64,000 nt of DNA from assembly GCF_964204645.1 (NCBI RefSeq), contig NC_134025.1, forward strand, positions 24,270,001-24,334,000, read 5' to 3'. How positions within the stretch are numbered: position 1 is the stretch's first letter; every line of letters starts with the position of its first letter. The DNA comes from Tubulanus polymorphus (Eukaryota; Nemertea; Palaeonemertea; Tubulaniformes; Tubulanidae). Below are positions 39,801 through 51,800 of the stretch, piece by piece. The notes beneath the pieces were generated by a model that was not told where the DNA came from, did not search any database, and was given only the letters and a program-made list of their open reading frames with translations. Made by a program: the position numbers and the translations under genes.

Positions 39801-42800
39801 AATTTTGATAAGCTTTTTGTCTTACCAGGATGTATTTTCCAGTGTCCAGACCCTTCACTTCATATGGCAGAGCGTCTTCATCGTTTTTTAAAGTTTCTCC
39901 AACACCACTACTACAAATGTAAAGCAATCGACACATATCAATAAAATATACTATGAATTTACTGTGAATGCAATATTACACAACCTTGACAGTATGTTTT
40001 TAATAATTGCAAATGCATGTACATGGACATGTAATCTCAAAGCCTATAGGTACATACTTTGCTTCATTTTGGCAAGATCTCTCAACACACCTTTGAATAT
40101 ATCATATTGTAAAGGAAATATTATTTTCTATACACGCTTTTACGAAACATCTGCTAAAATTGTTTTCTAGTTTTATCTATCTAAACTATGAAAAGAATTT
40201 CACAACTAGACAAATGATTACATTCCACATACTGGCACTTTCATAATTCAAACTTTCTTCACTATACTGAACTAAATACAATTCTTTGATAGAATACTGA
40301 CATTGATTAATCTACATTTTAGTAGTTAGAGATTTAAAGCAAAATGTATGGGTAAAACATATACAAAACAACCGAGAGAATCATATACTGAGGAGTGGGG
40401 AAACTGAAATAAGGAAAATAAATAAGATACATGTCACAAAACTGAATGGATGTTGAGAGAGAATCACATATATACAACATCATGATATAGAGCCGTATAA
40501 TATAAACTAAGGCGCCACAATAACATACCAGCCGTACAGTTTGGCTAGACGTGAGAATCGGCGTTGCCTTTTCCATTGTTTTATGCTCTTGCTTTTCTTT
40601 TTATGGTCAATAGTCGGGTATTTGTTTTGTTGAACTGGCGCAGGCACCAGAGTTGATTGGTTATTGGAGTTGGTTGTTGGGGCAACGAATGGGACTAGAG
40701 CCATTGCCCTGAGAACAAGCACATAAGCAAAATGTGTCAGTACCCGGTGAGAGGGGATTTACAAAATATGTTTGGTTAGAAAAGAGTTATTCAGAGAGAC
40801 GGTTATTGTTAATACAGTCAACCCTTGATAATCCGCCACCCTTGGTTTTCCGCCCAAATCTTTAATCCCCGATTACAGAAATTTAGTTAACTGTCAATAA
40901 AAATGAAGTTTATTTAATCAACCAGCCAATAAGAGATCGGTCCAAAGAGTGGAGGAATACTTAAGAGTTGACTATGCAATTGCATATTCATCCATGATCA
41001 GTAAGTCAAATATATGAATATATACATGAAGTTTGACACTTACTCAGGAGTTAATGGTGTGGACTGCGTTGAATCAGGAGCTCCTTGTGGTGTCTCTGAT
41101 TCATCTGGTCTTGGTGACAGTAAGGATGGTTCACCTTCAGCTGTTTGTATTTCGCTGTCTCCCTCACTATAATCTGTACTAGACTGAGGGCTGACGCTCA
41201 ATGGGGGTGCCTTCACTCTATAGCTAAAAGTGTACAAAAAAAAATTGCTGACTGAATAGATTTATTGTTTCTTGTAGGTTTGAATGTTAAAACTAGAAGA
41301 CTAGAAAAGAAAAAGATGAGTAAGTAGATAAAGTACTGGTATCATTTATTTTCCATGAAATTTATCTATTTTTTCAAGAATTAACTGAATCTTAATAAAT
41401 TAAAAGTTTCGGCGTAAATATTTTTCTTGTTACCTGACTCCATCGGCGGTTTCATCTTTTACGATATCCATTCCGAAAGCATGCATCGGTCCATTTTGCT
41501 GGTCATCGAGGGCTAATTCGGCTGTGTCTATACCCTCCAGTGCTAGGTGTTGTTGAGCGGAGAGTATAGCAGCCGGTGGTATAGACATTCGGCGCACGTC
41601 GTGCATCGGACGATCCGTTCTATCACCCATCATCATCGCGATGATAAACCGTGCAAAAGTCCTACAATAGTGAAGTCAATAAGCTATATACAACAAGTCA
41701 GCATTTCCAAAAAGATATTAACATATCCAGTTATCATCACATCAGTGAATATGCCGTAGGATAAGAAAAATATGTATTTTAAGTATTTTACAAAAGGATA
41801 ATTCCATACTCTGTGCCCCTAAATAGTTGATATCCACCCAGAATTGCAAACCCTCCAAGTTGCTTACCATACAACATTGAACACAAATGTCAGCAATAGT
41901 ATGCCAATCTTTGAGCATAGTTTCAGAATGGCCAGCATCAGTTGTCCAAATGTCATCTGTCGCATCGAATGGTACGAGTCTTTGATGTTCGTCCAAGTGA
42001 GGAATGACAATAGGAAAAAGATTCCATCTTTGATTCCACCAAACACAGCTTTTACTGTATCCAGCTTACTTCTACAAGTGAAAGCATTCAGAAAAATCGA
42101 AATCAGAAATCAGGACATCATTATCAATCCTCAGACATAGGTAGTTTCCCGATTACATTTAATCATGTATATGTAACAAAAACTTACTGCTCCTCAGGAA
42201 GTCCAGCTGCACTCCTCATTGCTGCAATTTGTGACATGCGGGCTGCTTGTTCCTCAGCACTTATACTAGCAGCATGCTGCATCTGTAAGTTAATTTACAT
42301 TTAGATTAAATCCAAAACTTACTGATGATGTGTTTACTCTTATAGGAAATCTTTTTTTTTCAATGAGAATGCACTTGTATTGTATCAGACCAAATAGTTA
42401 CCTCAAATATAGTATCCTCACAAAAGTTGACAAATGATTCCAATTTCTCTTTGTCTCCCCCTTCATTCACCACACTGTGCAAGAATGAACGCTTTGAATC
42501 CTGAAAGAGTAAGTAAAACGATAATAGGGATGTTATTCATTATCTGTAGCGAAGTAAGTAGAGAAGAGCTACGATCCATCATGCTGTGTAAAAGATAAGT
42601 ATGGTAAAAAAACTTAAGGAATGATGACGAACCTTGATTTGAGGAGCTTCCCACTGGTCAATGTGAGACTGCTTGATTTCAAAGTACACTCGTTCTATTC
42701 GTCCTGAACTGCCAAGAATTTCAATTCGTCCGAGGTAGGGTTCGAAGTAATCCAGTACACATTTAGCTTTTTCGAGGAATCTCTCCAACCTGAGAAAAAT

Positions 42801-45800
42801 AAGGTGTACTAAATGATCAAAAACTTGTCTCAATCAGTCAATAATAATTCGGATCCATCATCACATGGATAAAAGGCGTATGCGTAGAATTAGGAACAAT
42901 ACCTTGGATCATTCGGCATGTGTTCCGATAGATTTGACAACAGTACAGCGACGTTGAAACCAATGTCTTTGGCAGGGTTATGGAAGCGATCGGTAAATTC
43001 GCAAAAGTCGACTTTTCCATCTTGGTTTGCATCGACACACATCATAATGTAGTCAATTTCTTCCCTAAATTCAAAGAAACAACGGATTCATTTGAGAAAT
43101 GATTAACTATTTTCATTTGAAAAAATTGATGGATGCATTACTGGATACTGTGTATTGACAAAATTCTAGGTAGAATTAAATCTATTTCATTCTCAATCAT
43201 TTTCAATACCTACCTCATAACATTTAATATGACAAGTATTTGTATAATAAATTGCACAACAGATTAATTAATGTTAAATATGATTTTAGCTCATTCTCTC
43301 GTGCATTTTAAGGACTGAACGTCTGTCAGATGCAAATTTACATCAGGGACTAGTTTCAAACCAGTATGAACATTATGCGGAACTTGATACTATGAATAAA
43401 TAATTCAAAACTGGTTGAAAGCACTCGTTTAACCTTGCCAGGTGCAGACAGACATACAGTCAGTCATTTTACAGACATTGATGTGTAGAAATGTATAAGA
43501 ACAGCAACGAACGATCAAACCCTGTTGAACCAATAGTGAAAAATGTTTTTGAACTTATACATTCCTATACATGTGCGGTGGCAATTCATTACAGCGTGTA
43601 TAGATTACTGTTAGATTGTTCAGATTTTAGTTCCACGGAACTGTACTTAAAAATCTTGAATATTTCCATGAAATATTTACTGAATTATGTACCGACAGTC
43701 TGTGCATTAGAAATAAAAAACAATACGCCAGGATATGACTTAAACAAATTGAAATGTACTCCCATGTGTCTTGAACGAGGCACTAGCTATGCGCAGCATT
43801 AAACTAATGGATTGAAACCACATTTTTTTGTTGTAAATCAAAAGAACTGATAAGCATTTCCAACAAACACTAGTTGATTGTTAATTCTAATCATGAAATG
43901 TATTTAATTCAATCACACTAGAGCTAGCGGATCTTCAATTCAAGACTCAAAGAGGAGCAGCGCATGCAGGAAATAAGATGACATCATAGATGATTTCATT
44001 TGAAATGTTTGTCTGCAGCTCTTTGACTATCAGAAAGTTGCACTTCAATCGTGAAATTTGAGGTGGTGTACCGAAAGTACCAAGTGGGGGGGGGGGGGAT
44101 ATACTGTTTGAAGAGAGGACATGCGAGCAAACAAACAGTGTGCCCTCACTTACTCTGTGTAGACCTTCATAGTATCCATTGCATTACGGAACTCTTTATG
44201 AGAAATAACACCATCACCGTTCTTGTCAAATTCCTACAGAATCCAGCGTACGAGTTTACACATACAGACAAACATAATTATGATGATTACATGAACATGT
44301 ACATGTGTGTGAACAAAGCATATACAAGTGCACATCTGTGTAATATATCCTAGCCACCGAATGTTATTATTCAATAGCCATACCATTGCTGAGAGCAGTA
44401 TTTTTTTATCTTTCATAATAAATCTCTTGTATTTTTACAGTAGGACATTCGTTTGATAGGATAACGATGTACACTTCAATAAAAATCCAAATTCATGATA
44501 TGTGATTGAAAAAACTGCTCTCTCACTCGTCTAAACCACCAAAAGCAACTGAAAACAAGTCAGGATGAATGCGCTGGATCGATCATCTAGAGTTGTTAAG
44601 ACGCAGTAAAGCCCGACACCAAGCTTTATACTAAGCCATGTACGAACCGAGTGTACATCTTCTGCGCATCCATCGCTCGGCGGAATTCTTTAGCCGATAT
44701 AAAACCATCGTGATTAGTATCAAATTCCTGTAAATTGAACAACAAACAGCATGCATGTCTTATAACAGTTATGGCATTTTTAAAGGCCTATGAGACACCA
44801 CTCTCTGAAGTGGACCCAAATGTATCGTTGGGCTGCATGGGCATCGAATTGTGTACAAGAATAATATTCTAAACATTCTTCATCCATTAAATCCTCATGT
44901 TTAGGCGAAAGTACGTATATAGCTATATATATTTCGTCGACGCGTTAAGCCATACTCTCCACTTCGTACAAATGCCAAGGTTTTATCTGGAAAGACTTCA
45001 AAACTTTCAAAGCCTTTTGGGAGGGCTAAAAAGCATATCCTGGATAACATGTAATGTATTTCATTAATTTTGTTTCCTACTTACCAGGAATGCTTCAGAT
45101 GATGTAAGATCTTTCATCTTCAGGAATATATCGAAGAATTTCAAGATCATCTAGTAAAATAAACAACACAGAATTTCATCAACAAAGATAGATGTAATTA
45201 AAATGTGAAGCTGGATAGGATGATGACTTTTACTGGGTAGGACTGAGAGTTTCATGTCACTGATCTGGGTGGGTTTAAATGTTTTATTCGTAGAAATATA
45301 GAAATATTCGATAAAATATTCGAAAATATAAATGGCATGCTGGTTGTTATATCATTGATCGATTGATAGGTTCGTTTTTCTAAACAGTTTACACCCGAGA
45401 TTAATTTTCTAAAATTGACATCTGTACACATACATCCATGTTAGCTGATGACTCGACTAATGTATCAACCATCTGTTTACCGATTGGGCCATTCATTTCA
45501 TTTCCTGGAATAAAAAGTGATTAATGTCAGTAACCAGGCCAGTGAGCGATATTTTTCCAGCGAAAACCAATATGGCACATGGCCTTTCCAGACTATTTAT
45601 TGAATGGACATAGAACCAACCGCTTACCTTCTAACATAGAGAGCAACATGATCATCATTTCTTTTTGTAACTTCATGAATTCTCTTAGCAATTCCAATTG
45701 TTCGGGATCCTACAAACGAGTAATAACAAAATAATCTGACAGTTTTGGACATCTAAAAATTATTCTCTATACGGCGACGAATGATATTGGCTTTACCTTA

Positions 45801-48800
45801 GATAACTTATCTTGCATGTGGGCAAAGATGTAGAGGAATCCACCAACAGCATCCCACAGCCTACTGTGAGCAAGAGCCAATTGATTTTGGGAGCATGGAC
45901 CCTAAAATAAGACAACTCTCAATAAAAAACAGTTCATCGATCTTTCATCTGTAATTTTACTGTATTCATGGACTATAGATGGTTCAGGAAAATAAATTTT
46001 CAGAATTCCAGATATACTATTAAAATTCTTTGAAACAGCCATATACACATTTGTATACATCGAAATTAATACATCTACCGAAGCTAACTGGGACACACCT
46101 GGATATATTCAGTCAATGTGTTGAACACCTGCGCAGCGACCATGATAGCGCGACAGAAATTCTCTTTTCCTGACTCATCAATTGTGTCTTTGCCAGAATA
46201 ATGCCAATAGAAATCCATGATTGATTCCTGTAGATTGGAAGAAAAAAGTACACAAACTTCTGACATTACAAAACCAATAAGCATCAATCTGTCATAGAGT
46301 CGATTGGAAATACTGAAGATATGACTCATAATAACTAGGATCTATTGCAAGTATATGTGCAGCAGACTCCAGACTTGGATATTACTCAAGTTGGACACAT
46401 TTATATGGTCCGAAAAGATCCGACTTGAGCAAAGTATACTGTATAATGAAGTTTATACATATTTATATATATATATATATATATACATGTACTTCAAGAT
46501 ATTGTACATGTACAGCATATTATGTTTCAGCAATTACACAACCCTGATCGAATGGAATTCTGATTGAATACCTGAAGTCTGAGAAGATAGTCAACAGTAC
46601 AAATGACCAGATTCACTGTCGTGTTATTGCCAGCTTGAGTGCGCAAGTAATTCTGCCATTCTGAAAATACAGACAAATGATTGTACAATGTCGTCCAACG
46701 ATCAGACATTCTTTATTTTACATTTCCTTCAGTTTGATCCAATAGAATATGCCTACCTAAGTTATGACCTTCACAGAGGAGTTGTAACAAACGGAACAGT
46801 TTACACGTGAATTCAGCATCGTGTAGATTCTTGACGCCCGCTGTTCCTTCCGAACCCATTCCTAGACCTTCAGCCTTGTTACAGCGCTCGAATGCATCCA
46901 AATCCAGCACACTGATAAGAAATAATTCGGCAAAGGTATACAGTATGTGAACTTAAGTCAACTGTGATGGTCACAATTTAGAACAGAACTCACCTGCATT
47001 GCTGCATGAGACCAGCTACGGATGTAAAGAAGCCTACTTCTTTCTTTTCCTGCATGTGATTCAACATTTGCTGGAATTTTGATAAAATGAAAGCAATACA
47101 TTAACTCATGATAAACCTACCATAGTTAGCCTTTAGCTACTGGTAGTTATAACGAAGTGGCAGCAGAGTAAGTGACCACTAGTCGTACAGGAAGGGACTT
47201 TTTCAGGAACATGTATCAAGGTGTTAAGAGGGATGCAGGATGTGCTAATGCTAAGTTATGTACTTTTAGAGGTTTATACGATTATTTTTCCATTCATTAC
47301 CTTTTGCACATCAATATTGCCACCACGCAACAATGATATACCAAGATCGATAGTCGACTCTACCATTGGACTCGTTTGACCTGAATTCCAAAAGAATCAT
47401 CTTGAAAAATGTTCTTAAATCCGTATTGAATATCATTTATCGTAATGTACAACAGGATTGCACATATTAAATGCCATTTGTATACTGATTATGTATCTAG
47501 GTCATGTTGATTCAGAAATGTTATTCAGTGCTGACAGCTGTAGGCTTGAATAACAGTTACACAATGAATGTACAGTATCAGAACAGCAGCACTGTGTTGA
47601 TCAAATAACTCAATTTTTAAAGGTCTTCAATAGGAATATTTTCAATTCCCACTTTTAACACAATTTGATTCTTAATGTTAAAAACCTATAGCATTCAAGA
47701 CGATCATATTTATTCACTTTCGAATACTACGCAGTGGGTATAAGAAATCAAGTAGAATGATAAATCAAAATGTAATGTACCTTTACATGCAGAGATATAC
47801 AGTAAAACCATTTCAGATGCGCCACGGTCAGCAAGACGAGACTGTTCAAATAGTAACTTTAATTTCTCCATCTCTTGTTCCTAAAATATCAATGTAACAA
47901 AAAATGATGAAACGATAAAAAAAATTAAGTCTTTGTTATTAATATCAGGAAATGTTTTGCTACATATAAGCCCAAAATAGAATGTAATATTCCACAAGAT
48001 TTCCTGCAAAAGAACATAGATGAATATCTGAAGTTATGAAATCATGTCAATCAAGCCTTGCAATGTAAAGTGTAGAAGATACTCAATAACATTTTTCTTT
48101 TAAAATTGGGATATAGGGTGATTTCGAGCTTTATTCGGATCTACGTAGATTATATAAATGAATGTTGATTTCAGTACTTTTTGCTGAAAAACAAAGGCCA
48201 AGCAAGTCATGGAATCAAAGGAGCCCTTAACTCAAGCTTAATACATTTACAAACACAGTATGCTTATTCCAGGGTATTGATTTACAATTCACGCATCTAT
48301 ACCCGGTACGAACATAGAATTCAATGTTTTCCAAGATATCATACATGTACATGTACACATACACAGACAGTGAAGTCTCTAGAGTAATGTATGACACAGC
48401 AAACAACATAGAAATACCTTCATAGCGTGTAGTTTAATCTGCATGCAGAAAATACAAAATAAGATGAAGTAATTTCAATTGATGTATCTTCATATCAATA
48501 ACTTGTAGATTTTAAGCGACTAAAAGCGTGAAGTTTAGTTTTGAGGGTATACTGAGCTCTGTTCCTCATACTGTGTGAGTGTGACCTGCCATTAAAATCA
48601 ATGGATATATATCATCTACACCGTACCTGTATTGAAGCTCCCGTGTCCTCCTCGTCTTCCTCTTCTTCTTCCTCATCTTCTCCACTACAGCTTTTGCTCA
48701 TGATGTCTGCGTAAGACATATAAAGGAAGTCTTCGGAGTTAGATTGACTGTGTTCGGTCGTTGCTGCCCGGCAGAACGCCGTTATTAGCTGTTTCAAAGG

Positions 48801-51800
48801 ATCAGGTTTCTCATCAGTATCTGCTTCTTTCTTCTCTTCGCTTTCATCTTCACTTTTCTACAAATGATATTCAGCCGCACAAAGATACGCATAAATATCA
48901 TATATCAGAGGAGTGGTAAAGCATATGAGCGAAACAATGTAGGAGTACTTACAGTGAGATCTTCGATCATATCCAAGACACCCGATTCCTCTTTACCAAG
49001 CCACTGATCAACGTAAGATTTCAAGAACAAGTTGATTACCCTATGCCTGAAATAAAATCCACCATCCATAAGTGTTGGCTTATCTATCCGGAAATTCATG
49101 CTGACTATAAGAAGAATGGCATCAGCACTACCAACGGAGGTCGTGCTCGACATTATTTATACATACTTTGGTGTAGCATGAAGTGGCACCATTCTGAAAC
49201 AAGCCATTACGGCTCTCTTCTTCTGAGATGATATCAGCTTTTTCCAAGCCCCTTTCAAAGATGGCGGAGGATGATCGACCTATTCGAATAAATAGATGTT
49301 TGTAAATGACGAACAGTGGCACATAATACACCATTATATCTGCTAGATATGTACTTACCAAGTAGAGACCATGGAGCACTTTAGCCATAGCAATAACCCT
49401 CTCAATCATCTTATCTTTATCAAGTACAACAGCACCGTCCAATTTCGTTTGCCCAATCTTTTTGTAAAGGAGCTTCTGCCATCGCATTTTGGCATCGGCA
49501 TCGATCTAAATCAGAAGCAAAATTTCGTCAACTATAGCAAATTCATTTTCAGAGATATCAAGCGCCCTTGAAATGAATTTAGTGACCGAAATAATCAGCA
49601 AGTTAGGCCGACAAACCTTTTCTTCCATCTGAATGCACTGTTTCAAGTATTCTTCGATCTCTGACTCGGGTTCCTTCTGAAACATTGAGAGATCAGAACC
49701 CCGTATATACCCAATGGTTAGTAATAAAACATGCATAGACGTATACATAAACTGAAGAGGGAACACAGGCAATCACGGAATACAGTACAATTCTTACATT
49801 TGATCAAAATTTGATGAAATCTCTAATGTTTATGTTCAAAGAGCGATCTAATCGAAAAAGCAAATGAGTTTGTCCATATAAGTATACTAAGGTATAAACC
49901 AGGGAAATATTTCTTAGATTCTCAATTACCGGTACCGTACGCGGAGATGATTGCCTATGACTGCGAAATAACGGGAATCATTCAGGTTGAAAAATAACAT
50001 ATATCGGAAAAATCTTTTCACAGATATCGCGTTCGTAGGGGCCTAAAGTGGCAATGAGGCTCCGATATTGTAATAAAAATCTTCAGTCATAACGACGGAA
50101 AATTTTTCTGACAAACAAAGAGGGATATGTTAATGATGTAGGATACGTGTAAACATGGGATATATACATGGAGCCTCATGTCCACCTTGAACATCCAAAG
50201 ATATTGGCCACATTAATATTATATTTTCATCCTCAAAACGTTATGAACACTTTTTAAAAAGCTATGACAGGTTTGATTTAAATATATTTTGTTCATGTAC
50301 CGGTAGTCTAAAGTTGAGGGCTTGAGAAATGCAGAATTTCTACAGCTAAGATTTCTAAGCTAATTCTCATCTATAACTTTAGTGACTTATGATAGTTATT
50401 CAAACCATTATCTATACATGTATATCTTTTATGTATATAAAGTATTATTCCAGCTAAGAGAACTAGCAATCAGATACTAAGTACATAACTTATTGATTAT
50501 GATAATGATAAGAACTATCAGGAGAAGTAATATTTGGGAGAACAACTACAGGACATGTGAGACGTTAACTTTGAATATTTCAAACAAACGTTTTTAATGA
50601 TTGATAGAGACAGCAAGAGTTAAAAACAAGATTTATGACAAACACAGTAGAACGTCAGTAACTGTAGCGGTGAGAGGCTGACACATGTACATTTATATAT
50701 CTATTTAGTATCAATGTACATGTACATAAAAACCATACATTTATTATATTTCCTTTCTATCAACCACTAGGAACTCTTTATCTTCTTCAAAGATTTTCAT
50801 CCTCATAAAAACATCAGATAGTTTGTTTCGATTTTTGATGGGGAGTTGAAAAAATGTGAAGATTTTTGAAAAGACCCAAAACCACGTGCACTTTACGCAT
50901 TTGGACAGACACAGGAGGAGTGGTACCAGTAGGTATTTACTTTGTTTCGACAAGTTTCTTTAATATCTCTGTTACAAGTAACAATATCAACTAAACTTGT
51001 GGAAGAAGAAAATTTGCTGGTATAAACACATCTAACAATCTAGATTATTTAATTGGCTCACCCCATCATTGGCTAGCTAATGCAAAAATTGAATGTAAAC
51101 AATGAATATGTCATTTTAATAGATGCTTTTGTTAATACTCTATGCATAGTTTATATATCTTATTAAAATCATACTTCTACTACGTTTTACAATATTTGTT
51201 CATGCGTGTCACTATTACTCATAATGGGAAATGTAGGAAGAAGCTCTTCGTCCGAGTCATTTCATGGAAGAAAGATGAGATATCGGAACATGGAAACAGA
51301 AAGATTTATGACAGAACTTTCGTTTTCAGGCCCATGGAGGAACCCTAGTATGGTACGTCACAATAAAACTGGTCTCGATGAGTCCCAGCAATGAAACTTC
51401 TGAAGTCAAATTAAAGATGAATACCATCGATGACAAAAAATGATGCAAAAATGTTTTAAAATAATGAAATATGTATTACACATTCAAATGTAATTAAGAG
51501 CAAAAATGAAAACTGTTTAAAAACTTTAAATCTAAAAGAATGTACTGCATTAGGCCTAAGCAAAAATGAGTTAATTTATTAGTAGTGTTCTATTTCATAC
51601 GTTGAATTGCAAGCGGATAATCGTAATTTGTATTATCGTGTACATCACATCTTGTGAGTAATGAATATGAAACTAAGTTTTAGTAAATCTCTGACGTACA
51701 CTAAGCAAGCACTATCTCAGTTAATTTCTTTATCTTGCAGCCATTCACATACCATTTTCAACATCATGAAAAATAATCACAGCCTGTTGTGAGCAGGAAT

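Noticed and set aside
40334-40576. 80-codon minus-strand ORF
   Set aside because: Out-of-frame read-through of the RyR exon 40529-40708 into its intron.
43491-43802. 103-codon plus-strand ORF in the intron next to the EF-hand exons
   Set aside because: No recognisable motif, AT-rich, no splice context; consistent with chance in AT-rich DNA.
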